From Accumulibacter appositus (GTDB taxonomy: Bacteria > Pseudomonadota > Gammaproteobacteria > Burkholderiales > Rhodocyclaceae): a stretch of 64,000 nucleotides of DNA. Position 1 is the first letter of the stretch, and every line of letters starts with the position of its first letter. The notes under the pieces were generated by a model. The model was not told where the DNA came from, ran no database searches, and saw only the letters and a program-made list of their open reading frames with translations. The stretch is from assembly GCF_035440685.1 (NCBI RefSeq), contig NZ_DAORMW010000001.1; one strand, 5' to 3'. A program made the position numbers and the translations under genes. Of this stretch, positions 26,655 to 34,805 are shown one piece after another.

Positions 26655-28286
26655 ATGGCTCGCGGTCGGCTGTTTCTGGCTAGCTGCCTGCTGGCCTTGA
26701 TTGCCCTCGGTGCCGGCGGGAACGCGCTCGCCACGGCGAGCCAGCGCCCAGCGGCTGACCGGCTCGATCTGATCGAGAAGCGCGGCCTCCTGATTGCCGG
26801 TGTCAAGTCCGACTATCCGCCGTTCGGCATGCGCGACGCCGAAGGCCGCTTGATTGGCTTCGAGGCCGATCTGGCCGCCGAACTCGCGCGCCGGCTCGGC
26901 GTGCGCCTGCAACTGGTGGCGGTAACTTCCACCAACCGCCTGCAAAAACTCGAGGAAGGAGCAATCGATGTCGTCGTCGCCACGCTCGGCGACACGGCGC
27001 AGCGCCGCCAGATAGCGACCCTGGTCGAGCCCGGCTACTACGCCAGCGGCGCGACGGTCGTGGCACCTCCGAACAGCCACCTGTCGACCTGGGCCGACCT
27101 GCGCGGCAAGAAAGTCTGTGCCACGCAAGGCGCCTACTTCAATCGACCGATGGCGCAACGTTTTCTGCTCGAATTGCAGGTCTTCAACGGGACGCGCGAC
27201 ACCCGTCTGGCGCTGCGCGACGGGCGCTGCGTGGCCTGGCTTTACGACGACACCGGTATCCTCGGCATTCTCGCCGATGCCGAACTGGCGAACTACGAAA
27301 CGCCACTGCCGTCGATGATGATCTCGCCATGGGCGATCGCCCTGGCCGCCAGCGAACGCGGCTCGCGGCTAGAACACGCGATCTCGGACACGGTTGCCGA
27401 CTGGCACCGCAGCGGCTGGCTGATCGCCAGCGAGCGGCACTGGGCGATCAAACCCAGCCAGTTCCTGGTCGACATGCGCGAGCTCTGGACGCGGCAACAG
27501 CCGGACGGTCGCCCGCTCTGCGCCCGCGACGCCGGCACCAAGCAATGGCCGGCCGCATGCCGCAACAAGCAGCTGCTCAGCTCGGCGGATGTCGACGGCA
27601 TCCAGCGCCTCGGCCTGATGCTCAAGGAACAATCAGGCTTTGACCTGAGCATCATCCACGACGCCTACGATCGCAAGCTTTTCCTGCACGGCCTCTGGAT
27701 GACACTGCAACTGATGCTGGCCTGCATCACCGGCAGCCTGACCGTCGGCTGCCTCGGTGCCCTGGCGGCGGAGGCCGGACTGCCACTGCTGCGCGGCCTG
27801 GTACGTTTCTCGGCCGCGCTCGGCCGCATGACGCCGCCGCTGCTGCTGATCTACCTGGTTTTCTTCGGCATCGGCCACGTCGTCGTCAGTCGCTTCGGCT
27901 GGACTTTCGACGGCGCCGCGATCGCCATCGTCTGCCTTTCGGTGTACACCGGCTGCGCCATCGTCGCGGCGCTGCTCGACGCGGTCGCCGTCCTCAAGGG
28001 GCAGCAGGCCAGCTTCAGGCTCGGCTGGCGGACGCTGGCAGCGGCCCTGCGCCTGGCCTACACCCCGGTGGTCGCGTCGCTGATCAATGTCGTCAAGGCG
28101 ACCGGCATGGCCAGCGTCATCGCCGTCCCTGAGCTGGTCTCGGCAGCGACCGCCATCGTCGCCGAACGCGGCAACGCGGCGGTCATGATGAATGTGCTGA
28201 TGATCAGCTATTTCCTGCTGGTGCTGGCCGTTGTCCAGTTCTTCAACTATCTCGAACGCAGGGTTCTACAGCATGGCCGGCACTGA
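26655..28286 (+). CDS. Polar amino-acid ABC transporter, substrate-binding protein fused to permease
   Basis: This is a 543-residue fusion. After a signal peptide (about 1-26), a family 3 solute-binding domain (about 40-310) begins GLLIAGVKSDYPPFGMRD, a typical amino-acid-binding start. An inner-membrane permease domain (about 335-535) follows, with several hydrophobic helices and a GMASVIAVPELVSAA-like cytoplasmic loop. Such fusions tether the binding protein to the channel. The next gene is a second permease that overlaps its 3' end. No ATPase is encoded nearby. Substrate specificity is unknown. Confidence 0.85.
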   Translation: MARGRLFLASCLLALIALGAGGNALATASQRPAADRLDLIEKRGLLIAGVKSDYPPFGMRDAEGRLIGFEADLAAELARRLGVRLQLVAVTSTNRLQKLEEGAIDVVVATLGDTAQRRQIATLVEPGYYASGATVVAPPNSHLSTWADLRGKKVCATQGAYFNRPMAQRFLLELQVFNGTRDTRLALRDGRCVAWLYDDTGILGILADAELANYETPLPSMMISPWAIALAASERGSRLEHAISDTVADWHRSGWLIASERHWAIKPSQFLVDMRELWTRQQPDGRPLCARDAGTKQWPAACRNKQLLSSADVDGIQRLGLMLKEQSGFDLSIIHDAYDRKLFLHGLWMTLQLMLACITGSLTVGCLGALAAEAGLPLLRGLVRFSAALGRMTPPLLLIYLVFFGIGHVVVSRFGWTFDGAAIAIVCLSVYTGCAIVAALLDAVAVLKGQQASFRLGWRTLAAALRLAYTPVVASLINVVKATGMASVIAVPELVSAATAIVAERGNAAVMMNVLMISYFLLVLAVVQFFNYLERRVLQHGRH

Positions 28287-28917
28287 GGTCCTCAGCATGC
28301 TGTGGACGTGGACGCCTTTCCTGGCCGGCGGCTTCGCGTGGAACATCCTGATTTCCCTGGTGGCGATGCTCATCGGCACGGTCTTCGGTGCGCTTCTCGC
28401 GCGCCTGCGCCTTTCCGGACGGGGACCGCTGGCACACGCCAGCCTGCTGCTCACCGAACTGACGCGCAACATCCCGACCTTCGTCTTCCTGTTCTATCTG
28501 GCTTTTCTGATTCCGACGGAATTCGCAGTCGCCGGCCAGCTCTACGCTTTTCCGGTCTGGCTCAAGGCCTCGCTAGCGCTCTCGGTGGCAGTCATCGGCT
28601 TCGTCTCCGACAACCTCCTGGTCGCCCTGCGCCACCGGCAAAGCCACAACCACGCGGCAGCACTGCTGTTCATCCCCAGCTGGACGACCTACCTGCTGAT
28701 CATCATCATGGCCTCGAGCACCGCTTCGGTGATCGGCGTCGGTGAAATCGTCTCGCGCTGCAATGTCGTCATCGCCGCGGTCGGCGGCGATGAGACCATG
28801 CTCTGGGTTTACACTTACGCCATCGGCTACTTCCTGCTCTTCTGCCTGCCGCTGAACGCGGCAATGGGCTACACGCGCAAGCGCCTCCTGGCACGCATCC
28901 ACGCGGCGGCGTCTTGA
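28273..28917 (+). CDS. Polar amino-acid ABC transporter permease
   Basis: This 214-residue inner-membrane protein of the HisM/GltK type has about five hydrophobic helices. The N-terminal helix resembles WNILISLVAMLIGTVFGALL. The ASVIGVGEIV segment is likely the cytoplasmic coupling loop. I use the ATG at 28273, which overlaps the fusion gene by 14 bp; the frame opens at 28231 with a TTG. It pairs with the permease half of the upstream fusion to form the two-permease channel. Confidence 0.82.
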   Translation: MAGTEVLSMLWTWTPFLAGGFAWNILISLVAMLIGTVFGALLARLRLSGRGPLAHASLLLTELTRNIPTFVFLFYLAFLIPTEFAVAGQLYAFPVWLKASLALSVAVIGFVSDNLLVALRHRQSHNHAAALLFIPSWTTYLLIIIMASSTASVIGVGEIVSRCNVVIAAVGGDETMLWVYTYAIGYFLLFCLPLNAAMGYTRKRLLARIHAAAS

Positions 28918-29867
28918 GCGGCCAGCGACCTCTGGGGAAAACATTGAAAGCGATTGCTGCCCTTCTTCGTCCTGCCCGTCGTTGCCTGCCCGCCTTTTCC
29001 TGGGCGGCGCTGCTGGCGCTCGCCGTGCATGGCCCGCTGCATGCCGAGCCGGTCCTCGAACGCATCAGGAACAGCGGCGTCCTCAACGCCGGCACCCGCG
29101 CCGACGCCATGCCCTTCGGCTACACGGTCAAGAAAGCCGGCGAAAGCGACCCGCGTCTGGTCGGTTTTTCGGTCGACCTGATCGAAGAAATCCGCAAGAA
29201 GCTAAGCAAGAAGTTGGGCCGCGAAATCGAAACCCGGCTGCGCACGACGACCGCCACCGACCGCATTGAACTGGTCGCCAGCCAAGCCATCGACATCGAA
29301 TGCGGGATCACCACTCCGACCTGGGAACGTCAGAAAGCAGTCGATTTCTCGATCCCCTTCTTCGGCAACGGCACGCGCATCATGGTCCTGCGCTCGACCG
29401 ACAAGGGCTTGGGCGGTCTGCATGGCCGACGCATTGGCGTCGCTGCCGGAACAACCACCGAAGCCATTCTCAAACAGCATGTGCCGGATGCAGTCATCGT
29501 CGAAGTGCCGGACATGGCCAGCGGCTTCGAAATGTTCGCCAGGGGCGAACTCGACGGCCTGGCCAACATCGGCATCGTCCTGCGTGCGATGGTCGAGAAC
29601 AGCCCGCTGAAGAGCAAGGTCACCTTGCTGCCGCGCACCGAGGAGCTGTCCTACGAAGCAATGGCTTGCAGCCTGCCGCAAAACGACTCCGAATGGCGGG
29701 CCTTGGTGAACGAGGTTCTTGCCGACCTCCTCGACGGCGTCGACCAGTATCGCGGGGGCTATTTCGAGATCTACGACAAATGGTTCGGACCGCGCGGGGT
29801 GGTCTATTTCCCGCTCGACTACACCGTCGCGCAGCGGCTGTCGGCGTCGATCATCTGGCTCAAGTAG
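28914..29867 (+). CDS. Amino-acid ABC transporter substrate-binding protein (family 3)
   Basis: This protein of about 317 residues has a signal-peptide-like segment followed by PVLERIRNSGVLNAGTR, the usual beginning of glutamate/aspartate-type binding proteins. It continues GFSVDLIEEI, ECGITTPTWERQKAVDFSIPFF (binding-cleft region) and MASGFEMFARGELDG. A TTG at 28914 overlaps the permease stop. A second TTG at 28944, preceded by TGGGGAA, is equally plausible. It is the second binding protein in the cluster and is followed after 12 bp by the PP2C phosphatase gene. Confidence 0.82.
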   Translation: MSGQRPLGKTLKAIAALLRPARRCLPAFSWAALLALAVHGPLHAEPVLERIRNSGVLNAGTRADAMPFGYTVKKAGESDPRLVGFSVDLIEEIRKKLSKKLGREIETRLRTTTATDRIELVASQAIDIECGITTPTWERQKAVDFSIPFFGNGTRIMVLRSTDKGLGGLHGRRIGVAAGTTTEAILKQHVPDAVIVEVPDMASGFEMFARGELDGLANIGIVLRAMVENSPLKSKVTLLPRTEELSYEAMACSLPQNDSEWRALVNEVLADLLDGVDQYRGGYFEIYDKWFGPRGVVYFPLDYTVAQRLSASIIWLK

Positions 29868-29879
29868 AGCCCCTTCGCC

Positions 29880-31859
29880 ATGACTCTGCGCCGCCGCCTT
29901 TTTCTCCTGGTCACGACGATCATCTTCATCGGCCTGCCGAGTACCGCCGGCGTATTCGCCTATGTTTCCTGGCAGTCGGTGTTGCAGCGGACCGAAAGCG
30001 AGGGCAGGCTGATTGCACAAACCCTCGCCCAGTCGGTCACCTTCATCCAGCAGGTGCCCGCCGTGATCAACCAGATCGTCAACAAGGAGCAGCGCACGCA
30101 GGCCGATATCCTTGCCCAGCTGACGCAACTTGCGCGCCGGAAAGGCGCGCCCGCCGAAGAGATCAACTACGCCCTGCGCACCATTGCCGCCACTAACGAC
30201 ATTCCCGAGATCTGGGTGACCGACGGCGACGGCAAGCCGCTGTTCTGGTCCCTCGACGACATCGACGCGACCATCGCCGCGGACTCCGGCCTGACTCTGC
30301 GACCGCAGTTCGGGCCGCTACTGCACGGACAGCAGTTCAGCGTATCGACCGATCTGATTTACCGTGACCTCGATCACCGCGAACTCTACTATGGCGCCGT
30401 AGCGCTGCCAGATCGCCAGGGCATGGCGCTGATCGCCCGTCTGCCGAGCCGTGCCAACCGCATCATTCGCAGCGTCGGCCTCAAACGAATGGTGGAAACG
30501 GTTCTCTCGGCGGCGCAAATCGACACCATCTGGATTTTTGACGAGCGGCTCGAAGCTTTGGCGGCGACCTCAGACCCGCGTACCAAGACCACCACCATCC
30601 TCAGCGAGACCGAACGCAGCTTCGTCGAAACGGTGATCAACACCAGCGCGCCGGCGTCCTATCTCGAAAACAGCAGCTTCCACAAGGCCCTCTTCCAGCA
30701 GGCATTCCTGTACGTTGCAGCGCCAATTTTCGGCGCCGACGGTTTGCCGAATGGCGCCGCCCTGATGCGCCTGCCGGTCAACATGCAGGCGGAGATGAGT
30801 TCGCTGTTGCGCGTCGGCGGCGGCGTGACCGTGCTCATGCTGCTAATCGGCATGGCCCTGGCCCTGCCCTTCCTGAACCGCATCGTCCGGCCGCTGTCGC
30901 AGCTGACCCTGCAAACCCATCGCCTGGTGGAGCACAACTTCGATCCCGACCAGGAGATGCACGCCGAACTGCTCAAGATCTCGGAGAAGCGCAAGGACGA
31001 GGTGGGCTATCTGGGTAACGCGCTGTATTCGATGGTCACCACGCTGAAGGCCTATATCGCCGACCTCAAGGCAACGACCGCCGCCAAAGAGCGCATCGAA
31101 GGCGAGATGTCGGCAGCGCGTGATATCCAGATGGGCATGCTGCCGCGCGTCTTCGGCTCGCCGCCGGACGCCCGCTTCGATCTGCATGCCGTGCTCGAGC
31201 CAGCCAAGGCCGTCGGTGGCGACCTCTTCGACTTCTTCCTGCTCGACGAGCGCCGCCTGTTCTTCCTGATCGGTGACGTCTCCGACAAAGGTGTGCCGGC
31301 AGCGCTGTTCATGGCCGTAAGCAAGACCCTGTTCACCGTCGAAGCCAGGCGCGACTCGAGTTCGGTCGCCGCGATCATGGAACGGGTCAACCGCAGCCTC
31401 TGCGAAAACAATCCGGAAGGCATGTTCGTCACTGTCTTCGCCGGCATTCTCGACCTGGAAAGCGGTGAAATCAGTTGCAGTGACGGCGGCCACGAACTGC
31501 CCTTTGCCCTGCGCCGCGATGGCCGCGCAGAAATGCTCGAAAAGAAGAAGGGCGGTCTGGTGCTGGGCTTTGTTGCCGATAGCGTTTACCGCAACGACAT
31601 CATCCGCCTGCAGCCTGGCGAAGCGCTGGTGATCTATACCGATGGGGTCACCGAAGCGATGAATAGGGAGCACGCGTTGTTCAAGGAAGAGCGCCTGGGT
31701 GAGACGCTGACGACGATCCCGCATGCCTGCCCCGCGCGCACGATCATCGACCAGGTGATGGGCGCCGTACGCGCCTTCGTCGGCAGCCACCCGCAAAGCG
31801 ATGACATCACCCTGCTGGCACTGCGCTGGCATGGCTCGGGCCGTTCCGGGAAGGGGTGA
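29880..31859 (+). CDS. Membrane-anchored SpoIIE/RsbU-type PP2C serine phosphatase
   Basis: In this 659-residue protein an N-terminal helix (about 7-29), an extracytoplasmic sensor region (about 30-305) and a second helix (about 308-330) lead to HAMP (about 330-385). The PP2C phosphatase domain occupies about 420-650. Metal-binding motifs are visible: GGDLFDFF, IGDVSDKGVPAALFM, DGGHELP and SDDITLLAL. Enzymes of this family dephosphorylate STAS anti-anti-sigma proteins. Two STAS genes and an RsbW-like kinase lie 3-6 kb downstream, making it the probable phosphatase of that circuit. Its sensor may respond to the adjacent transporter components (inference). Confidence 0.88.
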   Translation: MTLRRRLFLLVTTIIFIGLPSTAGVFAYVSWQSVLQRTESEGRLIAQTLAQSVTFIQQVPAVINQIVNKEQRTQADILAQLTQLARRKGAPAEEINYALRTIAATNDIPEIWVTDGDGKPLFWSLDDIDATIAADSGLTLRPQFGPLLHGQQFSVSTDLIYRDLDHRELYYGAVALPDRQGMALIARLPSRANRIIRSVGLKRMVETVLSAAQIDTIWIFDERLEALAATSDPRTKTTTILSETERSFVETVINTSAPASYLENSSFHKALFQQAFLYVAAPIFGADGLPNGAALMRLPVNMQAEMSSLLRVGGGVTVLMLLIGMALALPFLNRIVRPLSQLTLQTHRLVEHNFDPDQEMHAELLKISEKRKDEVGYLGNALYSMVTTLKAYIADLKATTAAKERIEGEMSAARDIQMGMLPRVFGSPPDARFDLHAVLEPAKAVGGDLFDFFLLDERRLFFLIGDVSDKGVPAALFMAVSKTLFTVEARRDSSSVAAIMERVNRSLCENNPEGMFVTVFAGILDLESGEISCSDGGHELPFALRRDGRAEMLEKKKGGLVLGFVADSVYRNDIIRLQPGEALVIYTDGVTEAMNREHALFKEERLGETLTTIPHACPARTIIDQVMGAVRAFVGSHPQSDDITLLALRWHGSGRSGKG

Positions 31860-31881
31860 GAAGCGGAGCGCGGCGCACGCC

Positions 31882-32394
31882 CTACGTGCTCGCCGCGACC
31901 TCGGGAAGCTCGATGATGCGCGGCCGATGCCGCACCTGCTCGAGAAATTTCAACAGGTCGCCGATGGCGATGGTGGTCGTGCGGTCATTTCTGAGCGGGT
32001 GGCAGTTGAGCAGCTCGCATTCCAGCACGCGCCGCTCCAGGACGACGCAGACCTCGCCGTGCACATCGTTGATGGCCGCGAAAGGCGATACCGCCCCGGG
32101 GACAACGCCCAGCAAGCGCGCCAGATCCTGTTCGGCGGCAAAGGAGAAGCGCGGCGCCTGCAGCAGGCTGGCCGCGGTACGCAGGTCGACGCGCGTCTGC
32201 TCCAGCGCCACCAGCAGCCAGTAGCCGCCCTTTTTGTCCTTCAGAAATAGGCTCTTGGCGTGGCCACCCGGCAGATTGCCGCGCAGGCGCTTGCTGTCGT
32301 CTATCGTTCGCAGCGGCGGATGCTCGACATTGCCGGTTACAATGCCCAAGGCATCGAGCATGCTCATCAAATTCTGGCTATCGTGTGCGGGCAT
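31882..32394 (-). CDS. YbaK/ProX-type aminoacyl-tRNA deacylase domain protein
   Basis: This 170-residue protein is related to the trans-editing deacylases that hydrolyse mischarged aminoacyl-tRNAs (ProXp/PrdX-type by length and start). Seen: LPGGHAKSLFLKDKKGGYWLL, which carries the conserved Gly and Lys, then FSFAAEQDLARLLGV and PGAVSPFAAIND. ATG 32394 is preceded by GAGG; the frame continues to a TTG at 32406. It is convergent with the phosphatase gene and not part of either flanking operon. Confidence 0.8.
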   Translation of the reverse strand: MPAHDSQNLMSMLDALGIVTGNVEHPPLRTIDDSKRLRGNLPGGHAKSLFLKDKKGGYWLLVALEQTRVDLRTAASLLQAPRFSFAAEQDLARLLGVVPGAVSPFAAINDVHGEVCVVLERRVLECELLNCHPLRNDRTTTIAIGDLLKFLEQVRHRPRIIELPEVAAST

Positions 32395-32516
32395 GGGAGT
32401 CCTCAAGTAGGCGGTTCTTCGACGCTGACAGGCAGCGCGGCCAGCCCGCTCAGCGAGCGAGCAAAATCATGATTTATCGATGCAAGACGGCACGGCAGGC
32501 AAACGGCAATTAGCAG

Positions 32517-32546
32517 TTGACCACCCGTCGAAGTCGCGGCTAAGGT
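32517..32546 (+). promoter_or_regulatory. Weak candidate promoter upstream of the AGE-type gene
   Basis: TTGACC (32517-32522) and TAAGGT (32541-32546) are 18 bp apart, about 50 bp before the ATG at 32598. The -10 match is poor. GAGGAG directly upstream of the ATG is a strong ribosome-binding site. Confidence 0.3.
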
Positions 32547-32597
32547 AGCGGCAGAATTCAGGCTGTACAACAAATTCCATAATCGCGAGGAGCAGTC

Positions 32598-34427
32598 ATG
32601 AAGACGCAAGCCTATTCCTATTCGGACACCATTTCCGGTTACGTCACGCAAGTCGATCGCAGCGCCCGCAGTTTCGATCTCAAAACCAGCGACGGTAGCG
32701 AGTTCCGCGCCTACCTCACGCCAAACACCTACGCCCGCATTGCCGAGAACCTCGAGGACTCGTACCAGGATTGCACCGCGCGCATGGCTGAAATGCTGCA
32801 ACCCGGCCAGCAGGTGTTTGCCTACTGTGTGTTCTATCCGCAAGCCGGCGAACTGCGCGCCGAGGTCAAATCGATGGTCTTCCCGGGCGAAGGCGCCGGG
32901 GTTTACCGCCACGAGGAAGCTGACTGGTGGATCAAGCAGATTCGCTCGATCGCCAGCAGCTACCTGCGCTGGCAGTTCAACTACCCCAGCCAGTCGATCG
33001 ACTACCGCAACTACCGCACCATCCTGCATCTGGCCGGCGGCAAGAAAGGCGACTACCTGCAGGAGACCGACACCATTTCGCGGATGGTTTACGGCATGGC
33101 CTCGGCCTACATGCTGACCGGCGAAGACAGCTTTCTCGAAGCGGCCGAAAAAGGGACCGAGTATCTGCGTGGCCACATGCGCTTCCGCGACGCCGAGGAG
33201 GATCTGATCTACTGGTACCACGGTGTGCAGGTGTCCGGCGACCGCGAGCACAAGCTGCTGACTTCGGAATTCGGCGACGATTACGATTCGCTGCCGATGT
33301 ACGAACAGATCTACGCCCTCGCCGGACCGACGCAAACCTATCGCCTTACCGGCGACCCACGCATCCTGTACGACATTGAGAAGACGATCGAACTCTTCGA
33401 CAAATTCTACAAGGACAAGGATCAAGGCGGCTACTTCTCGCACATCGATCCGATCAGCCTGGATCCGCGCTCGCCGCTGCTCGACAAGGGCAATAACCGG
33501 GCGCGCAAGAACTGGAATTCGGTCGGCGACCACGCGCCGGCCTACCTCATCAACCTCTGGCTGGCGACCGGCGAGGACAAGCACCTCGACTTCCTGGTCG
33601 ACACCGCCGACACCATCGTCAAGCACTTCCCCGACTACGAGCATTCACCGTTTGTCCAGGAGCGCTTCCACGAAGACTGGAGCCATGACAATACCTGGAA
33701 CTGGCAGCAGGACCGGGCGGTGGTTGGCCACAACCTCAAGATCGCCTGGAACCTAATGCGTATTCACAGCGTTCGCCCGAACGATGCTTACGTCGAACTG
33801 GCCGAGAAGATCGCCAAGCTGATGCCCGAGGTCGGTAGCGACCGATTGCGCGGTGGCTGGTACGACGTCCTCGAACGTACGCTGGCTCCCGGCGAAGAAG
33901 CGCACCGCTTTGTCTGGCATGATCGCAAGGCCTGGTGGCAGCAGGAGCAGGCGATCCTGGCCTACCTGATTCTGCACGGCTGTCTGGGTGATGAGGATTA
34001 CGAAAAGCACGCTCGCGAAGCGGCCGCTTTCTACAACGCCTTCTTCCTCGATCACGACGACGGCGGCGTGTACTTCAACGTCCTGGCCAACGGCCTGCCC
34101 TATCTGCTCGGCAACGAGCGGCTCAAAGGCAGCCACTCGATGAGCGCCTATCACTCGACCGAGTTGTGCTACCTGTCGGCGACCTATATCAATCTGCTGA
34201 TCAAGAAGGAGCCGATGTGCCTGTACTTCAAGCCGCGCCCGGACGGTTTCCCCGGCCGCATCCTGCGCGTGGCTCCGGACATCCTGCCCAAAGGCAGCGT
34301 CCGCCTGACGGCGGTCGAGATCGACGGGAGCCCCTACACGGCCTTCGACGCCGACGCCTTGTCGGTGCAGCTGCCCGACTCGCGTCAGGATGTGCGCGTC
34401 AAGGTGACGCTCACGCCGGTCAAGTAG
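32598..34427 (+). CDS. AGE/N-acylglucosamine 2-epimerase-family (alpha/alpha)6-barrel protein
   Basis: This 609-residue protein has an N-terminal beta-rich domain of about 100 residues without a recognised family. It is followed by an (alpha/alpha) toroid of the AGE superfamily (about 110-540). Seen: repeated aromatic-rich segments such as NWNSVGDHAPAYLINLW, EDWSHDNTWNWQQDRAVVGH and FVWHDRKAWWQQEQAILAY. The His and acidic residues in these resemble the epimerase active site. The C-terminal 60 residues form a separate beta segment. It heads the STAS-GlgX-STAS-kinase cluster, suggesting a role in glycogen or sugar metabolism; the reaction is unknown. Confidence 0.75.
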   Translation: MKTQAYSYSDTISGYVTQVDRSARSFDLKTSDGSEFRAYLTPNTYARIAENLEDSYQDCTARMAEMLQPGQQVFAYCVFYPQAGELRAEVKSMVFPGEGAGVYRHEEADWWIKQIRSIASSYLRWQFNYPSQSIDYRNYRTILHLAGGKKGDYLQETDTISRMVYGMASAYMLTGEDSFLEAAEKGTEYLRGHMRFRDAEEDLIYWYHGVQVSGDREHKLLTSEFGDDYDSLPMYEQIYALAGPTQTYRLTGDPRILYDIEKTIELFDKFYKDKDQGGYFSHIDPISLDPRSPLLDKGNNRARKNWNSVGDHAPAYLINLWLATGEDKHLDFLVDTADTIVKHFPDYEHSPFVQERFHEDWSHDNTWNWQQDRAVVGHNLKIAWNLMRIHSVRPNDAYVELAEKIAKLMPEVGSDRLRGGWYDVLERTLAPGEEAHRFVWHDRKAWWQQEQAILAYLILHGCLGDEDYEKHAREAAAFYNAFFLDHDDGGVYFNVLANGLPYLLGNERLKGSHSMSAYHSTELCYLSATYINLLIKKEPMCLYFKPRPDGFPGRILRVAPDILPKGSVRLTAVEIDGSPYTAFDADALSVQLPDSRQDVRVKVTLTPVK

Positions 34428-34459
34428 GCCCGCCTCAATTCAGCAAAGGATTCAGGTAC

Positions 34460-34804
34460 ATGTCGATCGAGCTTGAAGCATTCCCCCGCGACGGAATGAC
34501 CGTCGTTGCCGTGAAGGGCGAGATAGACGGCAGTTCTGCGCCAGGTTTGCAGGAGAAGATCCTGCCATTGCTGGAGAATGATGCGCTGCTGGTCCTCGAC
34601 CTCAGCGCAGTCAGCTACATGTCCAGCGCGGGTCTGCGCATGCTGCTCCTGCTCTACCGCCAGGCGGCGTCGCACAACGGCCAAGTGGCCCTCGCCGGCC
34701 TCGCGGAAGCAATCAGGGACACCATGGAGGTGACCGGTTTTCTGAAGTTCTTCAGCGTCGCGAACAGCGTCGATGAGGCACTGCAGATACTCAAGAAGGG
34801 CTGA
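34460..34804 (+). CDS. STAS-domain anti-sigma factor antagonist (first copy)
   Basis: This 114-residue single STAS domain resembles SpoIIAA/RsbV. The phosphoacceptor region SYMSSAGLRMLLLLYRQA follows VLDLSAV, giving a Ser-Ser pair at the usual site. It is a predicted substrate of the RsbW-like kinase (37323) and of the PP2C phosphatase (29880). ATG 34460 is preceded by AAAGGATTCAGG; the longer frame from 34166 overlaps the AGE gene and is not used. Its stop is one base before the glgX ATG, so the two are coupled. Confidence 0.9.
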   Translation: MSIELEAFPRDGMTVVAVKGEIDGSSAPGLQEKILPLLENDALLVLDLSAVSYMSSAGLRMLLLLYRQAASHNGQVALAGLAEAIRDTMEVTGFLKFFSVANSVDEALQILKKG

Positions 34805-34805
34805 C

